Source: CANJBX01 sp035556735 | GTDB lineage: Bacteria; Pseudomonadota; Alphaproteobacteria; Rhizobiales; Xanthobacteraceae | Assembly: GCA_035556735.1 (NCBI GenBank) | Contig: DATMFF010000008.1 | Span: 62,001-126,000, forward strand | Length of the DNA: 64,000 bases | Direction: 5' to 3' | Shown here: one piece after another, positions 8,619 through 16,655 of the stretch | How the letters are laid out: each line of letters opens with the position of its first letter | Numbering within the stretch: the stretch's first letter is position 1 | Notes under the pieces: model-generated | Database searches by the model: none | Seen by the model: the letters and a program-made list of their open reading frames with translations, nothing else | What the model was told of the DNA's origin: nothing | Translations under genes and position numbers: made by a program

Positions 8619-9436
8619 CAAAGCTGCATGTGCCGCTCGACCGGACGCCATGCGTTGACCCTGCGATCGAGCGCTACCAGCAGCGCGTTGATCACAAGCA
8701 CCAGCGCCGTCGCGACCGCGATGCCCTCGAATACTCCCACGGTGTCGAAATTCTGGCGCGAGTTCTCGATCAGGAATCCGAGTCCCTCGTTGCCGACCAG
8801 GAACTCGCCGATAATAGCCGCGCTGATCGCGCGCGGCAGCGCAATCTTGAGTGCGGCGAAGAAGAACGGCAGCAATGAATTCCAGATCACCTCGCGCGCG
8901 ATCACGAACTCGCCGGCGCCGACCACCCGCGCCATGTTGATCAGCCGACGATCGACGTTGCGGATGCCGGCGAAAACGGCAATGAAAATTGGATAGAACA
9001 CGAGCAGGCCGATGAGCCAGAGCTTGGGCGCGTCATCGATGCCGAAGTAGAGAATGAACAGTGGGATCAGCGCATACTTCGGGATGCCGACCGAGGCCAT
9101 AATGTAGGGCTCGACGGCCGCGGTGAGCCGCGGCATGCGGCGGAGGACGAATGGCAGCACCACGCCGGCAACGCAGGCGAGGGCGAAGCCGATCAGCGAC
9201 AGGCGAAGGGTCACGTAGATATGCCGCAGCAGCGTGCCAGACTGCACGTCGGCCACCGTGCGTTGGAACACCTTGATGGGATCCGCTGCATAGAGCGGGC
9301 CGGCAATGTCGGCCCCAACCTTCCAGAGCACGAGCAGAAGGGCAATCAGCAGCACACGCCCGATCAGCACGCCGTAGCGGCGCCAGCGGACCGGGGCCGC
9401 TTCAGCAAGATCGAGCGCGGCGTCCTGGGTGCTCAT
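8618..9436 (-). CDS. ABC transporter permease, NitT/TauT (SsuC-like) type
   Basis: A 272-residue inner-membrane permease with about six hydrophobic segments, normal for the nitrate/sulfonate/taurine class. The EAA-type loop that docks on the ATPase is visible as VVGAGEFVIAREVIWNSLLP, followed by ALPRAISAAIIGEFLVG. It starts 16 bases after the ATPase stop, and its own stop overlaps the next gene's start. It is the second permease of the operon and probably pairs with the product of 10249-11079 as a heterodimer. The substrate is unknown; linked oxygenases suggest an organic compound used by the catabolic cluster. Confidence 0.9.
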   Translation of the reverse strand: MSTQDAALDLAEAAPVRWRRYGVLIGRVLLIALLLVLWKVGADIAGPLYAADPIKVFQRTVADVQSGTLLRHIYVTLRLSLIGFALACVAGVVLPFVLRRMPRLTAAVEPYIMASVGIPKYALIPLFILYFGIDDAPKLWLIGLLVFYPIFIAVFAGIRNVDRRLINMARVVGAGEFVIAREVIWNSLLPFFFAALKIALPRAISAAIIGEFLVGNEGLGFLIENSRQNFDTVGVFEGIAVATALVLVINALLVALDRRVNAWRPVERHMQL

Positions 9437-9452
9437 GCGGACTGCCTGCGCA

Positions 9453-10247
9453 TCACTGCACCTGCGCGCGGATGCGCTGGTAGAGCTCGGCGAAATCCGG
9501 GTGCATCATGATGCCTCGGATGTCGCGCGGACGCGGGATGGTGATGACGTGCTCGCCGGCGATCTTGGCAGGGGCGCGCGACAGCACGAGCGTGCGATCG
9601 CCGAGCGCGATCGCTTCGGCGATGTCGTGGGTGACGAACACGATCGTCTTGCGTCCGAGGTTCCACAGCCGCAGCAGATCCTCCTGCAGCTGCGTGCGCG
9701 TCTGCGCATCGAGCGCGCCGAACGGCTCGTCCATCAGGATTACCGGCGGATCGTAAACCAGCGTGCGGATCAATGAGGCGCGCTTGCGCATGCCGCCGGA
9801 GAGCTCATGCGGATAATGGTTCTCAAAACCGGCAAGGCCGACCGCGCGGATCAGCATGTCGGCATGCTTGCGGGTCTCGTCGTTCAGACGGCCCTGGACC
9901 TCGAGGGGAAACAGCACGTTCTGGAGCGTCGTGCGCCAGGGCAGCAGGTTGTCCTCTTGCGTGACGTAGCCGATGCGGCAGTGGAGCCCGGGGTCGAGCG
10001 CCTTCGGATCCGAGATCGGTGCCGGCTGGGACTGAAAGATCACCTCGCCGCCGTTCGCCACGTCGATCTGCGCGATCATGTTGAGCAAGGTGGTCTTGCC
10101 CGCACCCGAGGGGCCAATGATGGTGAGGAACTCCCCGTCTGCGACCGAGAAAGTGAGATCCTTGATAACCCAAAGCGGCTGGTCGCGGCCGGCGCGGCCG
10201 ACGAAGCGCTTGGCCAGGTCGCGGACTTCGAGCAGCGGTGCGTTCAT
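9453..10247 (-). CDS. ABC transporter ATP-binding protein, NitT/TauT (SsuB-like) type
   Basis: A 264-residue ATPase. Walker A is GPSGAGKTT, the Q-loop lies in IGYVTQEDNLLPW, the signature is LSGGMRKR, Walker B with the catalytic glutamate is VILMDEPFGALD, and the switch histidine is in FVTHDIAEAI. The start MNAPLLEV at 10247 was chosen over an upstream in-frame ATG because GGAGG lies six bases before it and the preceding permease stops only one base earlier. It powers transport through the two flanking permeases. Confidence 0.93.
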   Translation of the reverse strand: MNAPLLEVRDLAKRFVGRAGRDQPLWVIKDLTFSVADGEFLTIIGPSGAGKTTLLNMIAQIDVANGGEVIFQSQPAPISDPKALDPGLHCRIGYVTQEDNLLPWRTTLQNVLFPLEVQGRLNDETRKHADMLIRAVGLAGFENHYPHELSGGMRKRASLIRTLVYDPPVILMDEPFGALDAQTRTQLQEDLLRLWNLGRKTIVFVTHDIAEAIALGDRTLVLSRAPAKIAGEHVITIPRPRDIRGIMMHPDFAELYQRIRAQVQ

Positions 10248-10248
10248 G

Positions 10249-11079
10249 TCAGGCCTCCGCCTGGAGTTTCTGGTCGGAAACCGGCCGCCAACGCAGCAGC
10301 CTCCGTTCGAGGGCATCCACGCTCCAGTTGCCGATGAACACGATGCAGGTGGTCATGGCGAGCGCGGTGAAGATTCCGGTGGTGTCGAAGTTCATGGCGC
10401 CGAGTTGCACGAGATAGCCGAGGCCGCGATTGGCGGAGATCAGCTCGGCGATGACCGCCCCCCCGATCGAGTAGGGCATCGCGATGCGCAGCCCGGTGAA
10501 GATGTAAGGAACGGCGCCCGGGAACACGATATGGCGGGCGACGTGGTGCTCGTTCGCGCCAAGGACCTGCGCCATCTGCACGAGCTTATGGTCGAGCGCC
10601 CGCACCCCGGCAAGCGCGCTGAAGTAGACGATGAAGAAGACTGTGATCGCGACCAGCGCAACCTTCGATTCGATACCGATGCCGAACCACAAAATGAACA
10701 GCGGGGCTAGCGCCAGCTTAGGTGCCCCATAGCCGCCCACCATGACCGGATCGAGAATGGCCACGGCCATCGGCCAACGTCGCAGCAGGAATGGCAGCAG
10801 CGCCGCCGGAATCGCCCCGATCAGGAATCCGATGATCGCCTCGGTGAACGTGTAGGATGCCTGTACCAGGAGGTCGCCTCCTGCGATGCCCGTCACGAAG
10901 CGCTGCAGCACGCCCCAGGGCGAACTCACCCAGTAGACGCCGAGCATCATGCTGAGGACCTGCCAGATCGCGATCAGCACGACGAGGACGATGATCTGGT
11001 CGCCCCGCGCGCGCAGCCAGGCAACGGCCCGGCCCGCGGCCCAACCGCCCGCCTCCCGTGTATCTCCCAAAGCGCTCAT
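10249..11079 (-). CDS. ABC transporter permease, NitT/TauT (SsuC-like) type
   Basis: A 276-residue integral membrane permease, first gene of the minus-strand transporter operon. The cytoplasmic coupling loop reads QVLGANEHHVARHIVFPGAVPY, followed by AMPYSIGGAVIAELIS, as expected for the class. Start: ATG at 11079; a GTG at 11115 is an in-frame alternative with a GGGGAG placed too close to it. It diverges from the NMT1-type binding protein gene at 11352; the intervening 272 bp should hold promoters for both directions. A single ATPase serves this and the second permease. Confidence 0.88.
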   Translation of the reverse strand: MSALGDTREAGGWAAGRAVAWLRARGDQIIVLVVLIAIWQVLSMMLGVYWVSSPWGVLQRFVTGIAGGDLLVQASYTFTEAIIGFLIGAIPAALLPFLLRRWPMAVAILDPVMVGGYGAPKLALAPLFILWFGIGIESKVALVAITVFFIVYFSALAGVRALDHKLVQMAQVLGANEHHVARHIVFPGAVPYIFTGLRIAMPYSIGGAVIAELISANRGLGYLVQLGAMNFDTTGIFTALAMTTCIVFIGNWSVDALERRLLRWRPVSDQKLQAEA

Positions 11080-11351
11080 TCCACACACCCGTCCCACTGG
11101 CAGTGGCGTCTTCACGCGCTCCCCGGCGGGGGGCGCGACCTCCCGGACGCCCTCGCCATTCTAGCCGGGCTGGCGTCGCGGTTCCAACCTTCGTATACCC
11201 TTTGCCCCGCGACCACGAGATCGTTGCCGCCGGCGACTTGCAGGCGAACCCGTTGTGGCGTCGGCATTCTGGTTCCTGTAGGACTCGATCCCGGCGGCAG
11301 GAAGTCCACGAGGCGCTCACAAGCCCGCGTATGTTCAATTGGGAGGGTTAC

Positions 11352-12356
11352 ATGTCCAGACGGTTTGGCCAGGTTGCCGCGATTTGCGCGGCCCTGATGG
11401 TGCCGGCCTCGCTCGCACGCGCCCAGGCGCTCGACGTCATCATGGCGCTGCCGGCGCCCACGCTGACGTTCTCTTCGGCCTTCATCGCCGAGGACGCCGG
11501 CTTCTACAAGGAAGCTGGCCTCAATGTCACTCATCGCAATCTCGTCGGCGTGGCATCGGTCAACGCCGTGATCGCCGGCAGCGCCGACTTCACCATCGGC
11601 ACCGGTCCGGTCTTTCTGCGCGCCGCCGCGCAGGGCCAGCGCCTTCTCACCATCGCCAATCTGGTGGATCGTCCGCTCGTCGAACTGGTGATGCGCAAGG
11701 ACGTGGCGCAGGCCGCCGGTATTACGGAGAGTTCGCCTTTCGCGCAGCGCGCCAAGGCGATGCAAGGCAAGACCATCGCGATCCAGGGCGTCGGCAGCAT
11801 CGTGCACGCCTGGGAACGCCTCGTCGCCGCCCGCGCCGGCCTCGATGTCGAGAAGGACGTGCGTATCGCGCCGATGGATCCGCCAGCCATGCTGCCGGCC
11901 CTCGAGAACAAGGCGATCGACGGTTACGCCACCTCGTTGCCATTCACTACGCAGGCAGTCATGAAAGGGTCCGCGATCATGCTGGCGAGCGGCACCACCG
12001 ACGCGCCCGATCTGCTTCCCTTCGCCTACGGCCTCGTGCAGACCAAGCCCGAGACCTGCCAGCAGCAGCGCGAGAAGTGCGTGCGGATCGTCCGCGCGCT
12101 CGCGAAGGCCAACCAGATGATCATCGAGCGGCCGAACGAGGCGCTCGCACTGCTCAAGAAGCGCTTCAAGACCATGGACCCTGCTCTTCTCGAGGCCGCG
12201 TTCAAGGTCGTGTCCAAGGCGCATGCCAAGGACATCCGCGTCACGGTCCCGGGCCTGGAAAACTCACAGCGGGTCTCGATCGAGGCCAAGCTGCTCGATC
12301 CCAAGGACGCGCTCAAGAGCTACGACGGCCTGTTCACCGCCGAGTTCGTGCGCTAA
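11352..12356 (+). CDS. ABC transporter substrate-binding protein, NMT1/SsuA-like
   Basis: A 334-residue periplasmic binding protein with a signal peptide (residues 1 to about 23, ending SLARAQA). The mature part begins LDVIMALPAPTLTFSSAFIA and has the class-typical EDAGFYKEAGLNV and GSADFTIGTGPVF. Receptors of this class bind taurine, sulfonates, nitrate, thiamine precursors or aromatic acids. The ATG at 11352 was chosen over the long upstream extension because GGGAGG lies five bases before it and the signal peptide follows at once. It diverges from the two-permease/ATPase operon and is the likely main receptor for that transporter. Confidence 0.9.
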   Translation: MSRRFGQVAAICAALMVPASLARAQALDVIMALPAPTLTFSSAFIAEDAGFYKEAGLNVTHRNLVGVASVNAVIAGSADFTIGTGPVFLRAAAQGQRLLTIANLVDRPLVELVMRKDVAQAAGITESSPFAQRAKAMQGKTIAIQGVGSIVHAWERLVAARAGLDVEKDVRIAPMDPPAMLPALENKAIDGYATSLPFTTQAVMKGSAIMLASGTTDAPDLLPFAYGLVQTKPETCQQQREKCVRIVRALAKANQMIIERPNEALALLKKRFKTMDPALLEAAFKVVSKAHAKDIRVTVPGLENSQRVSIEAKLLDPKDALKSYDGLFTAEFVR

Positions 12357-12373
12357 CGCAACTTTCGTCGTCC

Positions 12374-12401
12374 GCGGTCATCCCCCTGTGGGGATGACCG
12401 C
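12374..12401. terminator. Perfect 12-bp hairpin downstream of the NMT1-type receptor gene
   Basis: GCGGTCATCCCC (12374-12385), loop CTGT, then GGGGATGACCGC (12390-12401). The stem is perfect and starts 17 bases after the stop codon. No T-run follows, so it could act as a terminator-like or mRNA-protecting structure, or as a small dispersed palindrome of the kind common between alphaproteobacterial genes. Confidence 0.5.
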
Positions 12402-12569
12402 CTGCCGCAGCGCGACGTGGCAGGCGTGTGCGCGCTTGCCAAGCGTGTCATCGCATCGTTTGGCTGCGCATTGCGCTCCATCCGCCACGGCATTCGGCGC
12501 AAGCATGGCTGCCAGCCACGCCTTCGCTGCGATTCCGTTCCGGCCTCATCATCACTACAGTCGCTGCGC

Positions 12570-13676
12570 ATGAAAGCTGCTCTGTTTTGTCCCGTCCGTT
12601 ACAGCGATCCCGCCGCCGGTTCAGGCTGGCCCGTGTCCGGCAATGCCTATTCGTCCGACCGTGCCGAGCAGTCGATGAGCGCCGCGCTCGCGCAGCTCAA
12701 GTTGGCTGACGACGTCGGCTTCGACTGGGTGACGCTAGCGGAACATCACTATTCGCCGTTCTCGCTAACGCCCAACCCAATGGTTTTTGCTGGGGCGCTC
12801 ACGCAAGTGGTGCGGCGCGCCAAGATCGCTCTGCTCGGTGCAACCATTCCGATCCTCAATCCAATTCGCGTGGCGGAGGAGTTCGCCATGCTCGACACCA
12901 TGAGCGGGGGCCGCATCGTGGCCGGCATGCTGCGCGGCTCCCCCAACGAATACGCCACCTACAACATCAATCCGGCGGAATCGCGCGAACGCTTCGAGGA
13001 GGCGCTCACGCTGATCCGCATGGCTTGGACCGAAACCGAGCCATTCGGCTGGCAGGGCCGCTATTACGAATACCGTACGGTGTCGATCTGGCCCCGCCCG
13101 GTCCAGCAACCGCACCCGCAGATATTCATGTCGGGATCGAGTCCGGAGTCGGGTGAATTCGCCGCCGTGAACCGCATCAGTCTCGGGCTTGCTTTCACCA
13201 ACGTGCCGCTCGCCAAGCAGTCAGTCGCACACTATCGCGCCCATGCCGAGCGTGCCGGCTGGAACCCGACGGCGGACGACATCATTTACCGGGTGCTGTT
13301 CCATGTCGCCGACACCGACGAGCAGGCGATCGAGGACTACGCGAACGCTGCCAAGGCTGCACCGCGGTCGAGCCTCACCATGGCCAACAAGGACCTCGAA
13401 ACTGCGGTCGACGCGTCGGGGTATTACGGCCGCGATCGCGATATGCAACGCCAGCGCCTCATGCCGACGGACCTCAAGGAAAGCATCGCACTCGGGCGCG
13501 TGCTCATCGGCAGCCCCGATACCGTGGTGCGCCAGATCGAGCGCATCCGGCAGGAACTCGGTGCCGGCCTCCTCGACCTCACCATCGGCAACGATCTTGG
13601 CGAGAAGACGCTGCGTTCAATAGAGCTCGTGGGCACGAAGGTGCTGCCGCGCATCCGGGAATTGGGGAACGCGTGA
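12570..13676 (+). CDS. LLM class flavin-dependent oxidoreductase 3
   Basis: A 368-residue luciferase-like flavoprotein, more distant from the first two LLM proteins but with the same landmarks: WVTLAEHHYSPFSLTPNP, VAEEFAMLDTMSGGRIVAG, a SIWPRPVQQPHPQIFMSG segment and IGSPDTVVRQIERI near the C-terminus. The ATG at 12570 gives the correct N-terminus (MKAALFCPVRYSD); no good ribosome site is visible. Its stop overlaps the start of the next gene (TGATG), so the two products are made together. Cofactor and substrate are unassigned. Confidence 0.88.
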   Translation: MKAALFCPVRYSDPAAGSGWPVSGNAYSSDRAEQSMSAALAQLKLADDVGFDWVTLAEHHYSPFSLTPNPMVFAGALTQVVRRAKIALLGATIPILNPIRVAEEFAMLDTMSGGRIVAGMLRGSPNEYATYNINPAESRERFEEALTLIRMAWTETEPFGWQGRYYEYRTVSIWPRPVQQPHPQIFMSGSSPESGEFAAVNRISLGLAFTNVPLAKQSVAHYRAHAERAGWNPTADDIIYRVLFHVADTDEQAIEDYANAAKAAPRSSLTMANKDLETAVDASGYYGRDRDMQRQRLMPTDLKESIALGRVLIGSPDTVVRQIERIRQELGAGLLDLTIGNDLGEKTLRSIELVGTKVLPRIRELGNA

Positions 13677-14242
13677 TGAGCGACCGAATCAGCCTGCGCC
13701 AGGATACAGGCAATGGCCCCATCATTGTGCTGTTGCAGGCGGCGGACGCGGCCCCATCGCCAGCAGTGCCGGCGCTCGCGCGCGATTTCCGAGTGCAGGT
13801 CTACGGCGTCGGCCCGGCTGCGGCGGCAGGTGACGTCATCAAGGCCATCGCCGCCGCACAGCCAGTCGCGCTCGTCGCAACCGCTGCAGCCGCGCGCGTC
13901 GCGCTTGGTCTCGTGCTCGATGAGCCCGGCGCGGTGAGTGCGCTGGCGCTCATCGATCCGCCGCAGCTCGATCTGGCGCGCGATGCGGCCATCGCCGATC
14001 GGCTCGCGAGCCTCACGACGCCGCTGCTGGTCCTCGTCGGGACGCGCGGTGCAGCCGGTCTTCCGCCTTCAGCGCTCCTGTTGCGCAAGGCCATGCCCAG
14101 CTGCCACATCGTGTTCGTCTACGATGCGGGCGAGAAGTTGGACGATGAACGACCCGAGGCGGTCGCGGCGGCGCTCGCCGAGTTCGCGCGCTCGCGCGAA
14201 CGCTATCTCGTGACGACGCGCAGCGGGCTGCTACACCCTTGA
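13676..14242 (+). CDS. Alpha/beta-hydrolase-fold protein lacking the catalytic triad (pseudo-hydrolase)
   Basis: A 188-residue protein whose strand pattern matches a short alpha/beta hydrolase: IIVLLQ, ALVATAAAARVALGLVLDEP, ALALIDPP, LTTPLLVLVGTRG and IVFVYDAGEKLDDERPEAV. At the expected nucleophile elbow (GxSxG) it has ATAAAA (residues 69-74), at the acid position VGTRG (121-125) and at the histidine position DAGEK (150-154), so all three catalytic residues appear lost while the fold remains. It is coupled to the LLM gene by a TGATG overlap (a GTG at 13673 is also possible). It may be a structural partner or binding protein for the flavin enzyme; this is inference. Confidence 0.7.
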   Translation: MSDRISLRQDTGNGPIIVLLQAADAAPSPAVPALARDFRVQVYGVGPAAAAGDVIKAIAAAQPVALVATAAAARVALGLVLDEPGAVSALALIDPPQLDLARDAAIADRLASLTTPLLVLVGTRGAAGLPPSALLLRKAMPSCHIVFVYDAGEKLDDERPEAVAAALAEFARSRERYLVTTRSGLLHP

Positions 14243-14334
14243 AATCAACGGCCGCCGGGCGCGTTCGGATACATGCGATAAATTCCAACTTTGCGCGCTG
14301 GAATCGCGGCCGCACCTGATTTATGTGACGTGGC

Positions 14335-14895
14335 ATGGATGCGATCGAAGCGATTGAAACCCGACGGACCATCGGCCGGCTCGTCGAGCCGGCACCCGGG
14401 CAAGAGGCGCTGGCGCGCGCCTTCCGCGCCGCGATGCTGGCGCCCGACCACAAGCGCCTGCGGCCGTGGCGCTTCCTGGTGATCGAGGGCAGCGCACGTC
14501 GGGCGCTGGGCGCTCTGATCGCAAAATCGCTCAAGCAGCGCAAACCCGAGACCACCGACGACGACATCGAGCGCGAGACGGCGAAATCGCTGCGTGCCCC
14601 GATGATCATCGTCGCCATCGCCAAAGTCAGTCCCGACGCCGGCATCCCCAAGGTGGAGCAGCTTCTCGCGGTGGGCGCGGCGACACAGAATTTGATGCTG
14701 GCCCTGCACGCGCAGGGCTTCGGCACGGCCTGGAAGACCGGCAAAGGTGCCTATGACCCGGTCGTTACCCAGGGGCTCGGTCTTGCTCCGGACGAGCACA
14801 TTGTCGGCTTCGTCTACGCGGGTTCAATGACGGCGCCGCCGCCGGCGCCATCACCGCCCGATTACCGCGACTTCGTACGCGATTGGCGGGGCTGA
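14335..14895 (+). CDS. Nitroreductase family protein, YdjA-like
   Basis: A 186-residue FMN-dependent nitroreductase-fold protein of the short YdjA class. Landmarks are the N-terminal IETRRTIGRLVEPAP (FMN phosphate contacts), APDHKRLRPWRFLVIEG, QNLMLALHAQGFGTAWKTG and the C-terminal IVGFVYAGS. Members reduce nitro, quinone or ene groups with NAD(P)H; some act as flavin reductases. It is the last gene before tRNA-Thr. With three LLM enzymes upstream and no dedicated flavin reductase seen, a role as their reductant source is possible but not shown. Confidence 0.88.
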   Translation: MDAIEAIETRRTIGRLVEPAPGQEALARAFRAAMLAPDHKRLRPWRFLVIEGSARRALGALIAKSLKQRKPETTDDDIERETAKSLRAPMIIVAIAKVSPDAGIPKVEQLLAVGAATQNLMLALHAQGFGTAWKTGKGAYDPVVTQGLGLAPDEHIVGFVYAGSMTAPPPAPSPPDYRDFVRDWRG

Positions 14896-14936
14896 CGCCG
14901 CCCGTGATGTCCTTGCTGCTGCTGGGTTATCGGGGA

Positions 14937-15011
14937 TGGTGCCGGCGGAGGGATTTGAACCCCCGACCACCCGCTTACGAAGCGGATGCTCTACCGCTGA
15001 GCTACGCCGGC
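14937..15011 (-). tRNA. tRNA-Thr (CGT)
   Basis: On the minus strand the cloverleaf closes completely: a 7-bp acceptor stem (GCCGGCG with CGCCGGC), D-arm GCTC..GAGC, anticodon stem TCCGC/GCGGG with loop TTCGTAA (anticodon CGT, reading ACG), a T-arm with TTCAAAT, discriminator A and an encoded CCA. The body is 72 nt, 75 nt with CCA. It separates the catabolic gene region from the heme genes. Confidence 0.97.
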
Positions 15012-15082
15012 GAAACCAGTCTCGGAAGGCGCCCGTGATACCGGGCAAGCGCCCCGATGGCAAGTAATGCCGGCCGTTCTGT

Positions 15083-16645
15083 TTACCCAAATAAGTCGCG
15101 CCATCGCGAGCGCCCATTCGCTCCCGCTGTCGGCGGCGGCGCCTCCTCTGGCTCGGGCCCGGGATCGTCGGGCGCGTGCACCAAAGGTATCACCGTGTCG
15201 GGCGGACGGGGCGGCGGCGCCTTCGGCTCGGGCGCTGGCGATGACGAAGCTTCGGCAGGCTCCGCTCGCGCCGGCGGCGATTCCATAGCGGGCCTGGGCG
15301 GCTCAAGGATCGCGTGTTCCGTTTCCTCCGGATCAATCGTCGTCTCGTCGATCACCGGGCCCGACAGCGCTTCCAGCGGAACCTTCCATTCGAACGCATC
15401 CAGCCGCCCGGTCGCCGGGGACACCGGCATCCACCGCTCGGAGACGAGCCCGTCCGAGGTCCACACCGGGTCACGTGCCGCGTGTACCGCGCGCGCCATC
15501 CATGCCCGGGCGCGCCCGACATCGCTGCTCTCGGCCTCTTCCAATTCGGCCATGAGCAGGGCCACGCGCTGCGTGGGAGCGGCCAGGAACGGCTCAAGCG
15601 CGCCACGCGCCACCGCAAAGGACTTCGCATCGATCGCCGCGCGCGCGAGCGCCAGCGCGCCTTCGATGTGACCGGCCTGCTGAGCCTCTAGCTTCTGCGC
15701 GCGCGCCAGCCGCTCGCGCGCCGAGTCCCCTGGACGCAGGTTGATGTAGGCCTCGGCAATGTCGGGGTGCGGACTGAGCTTCCAGGCGGCATCCAGGACA
15801 CGCGCCGCCTTGCGCGGACTGCCGGCCTCGGCGTGAAAGCGCCCAGCGAGGGCGGCCGCAGGGACCAGATCCGGCGCGAACTTGGCCGCTTCCACTGCGA
15901 GCGCGTAGGCCCTATCGCGATCGCCGTCGGCGCCGGCTTCGGCCTGCGCAGTGAGCAACACCGCGCGCTGACGGCGGTACGAGGTCTTGTCGATCAACCC
16001 GTTCGCCATGTTGCGGTCAAGCGCCTCGAGCGCCCCGCGCCAGTCCCCCTCGGCGCAGCGGAATTCCAGCACGGCCTGTCCGGCCCAATGGAGCGATGGT
16101 GTCGATCGTGCCGCCTCTTCGGCTATGCCGCGCGCCGCCGGGATGTCATTTCGGCGCCGCGCCTCAAGAAACAGCCCATGCAGCCCAAGTGCTTTGAGAT
16201 CGTCCCGCTCCGCCATGGCCCGGTAGATTTCCTCGGCTCCGGCGCGGTCGCCAGCCAGTTCGGCCGTTTGTGCGCTCAGCAGCAAGGTCAACGGCTGGTC
16301 GGGCGCGATCCGACGCGCCTCGTCGGCGTGGCGGCGTGCAGCGCGTGGATCGCCCGCGCCGACGGCGACCAGCCCGCGAACGACGGCGCGCTCGCCCTTC
16401 ACGATGCGCCGCGCGCGCCATGATTGCGTGACTTGGCCGGGGGCCCGCAGCAAGGAGCGCACCAGCGACCACACGAACATCACCACGGCGATCAGCAGCG
16501 CGACACTCCCTGCCAGGACAGCCACCGAGGTCGAGATGCGATAGCCGAGCCAGACGATCTCCACGCCGCCAGGACGATCGGCGAACCAGGCAGCCAGGAG
16601 CGCGGCGAAGCCGACCGCGATGAGGAAGACGACGACGCGGATCAT
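15083..16645 (-). CDS. hemY: HemY-like heme-biosynthesis-associated TPR membrane protein
   Basis: A 520-residue protein of the HemY N-terminal family: MIRVVVFLIAVGFAALLAAW and a second hydrophobic segment (SVAVLAGSVALLIAVVMFVWSLV) anchor it. A run of TPR-like helices follows (residues about 70-400), then a proline/glutamate-rich tail ending WRDLFG. Despite the symbol it is not protoporphyrinogen oxidase; the exact function is unresolved. The start at 16645 was preferred to an upstream ATG because it lies ten bases after the mitofilin stop with TAGGAAA before it. It is the last gene of the minus-strand hemC-hemD cluster. Confidence 0.85.
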   Translation of the reverse strand: MIRVVVFLIAVGFAALLAAWFADRPGGVEIVWLGYRISTSVAVLAGSVALLIAVVMFVWSLVRSLLRAPGQVTQSWRARRIVKGERAVVRGLVAVGAGDPRAARRHADEARRIAPDQPLTLLLSAQTAELAGDRAGAEEIYRAMAERDDLKALGLHGLFLEARRRNDIPAARGIAEEAARSTPSLHWAGQAVLEFRCAEGDWRGALEALDRNMANGLIDKTSYRRQRAVLLTAQAEAGADGDRDRAYALAVEAAKFAPDLVPAAALAGRFHAEAGSPRKAARVLDAAWKLSPHPDIAEAYINLRPGDSARERLARAQKLEAQQAGHIEGALALARAAIDAKSFAVARGALEPFLAAPTQRVALLMAELEEAESSDVGRARAWMARAVHAARDPVWTSDGLVSERWMPVSPATGRLDAFEWKVPLEALSGPVIDETTIDPEETEHAILEPPRPAMESPPARAEPAEASSSPAPEPKAPPPRPPDTVIPLVHAPDDPGPEPEEAPPPTAGANGRSRWRDLFG

Positions 16646-16655
16646 CCCGGGTTTC

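Noticed and set aside
14243..15082. Integrase or attachment repeat at tRNA-Thr
   Set aside because: No integrase-like frame and no second copy of the tRNA 3' end were noticed in the window; only the border position is notable.
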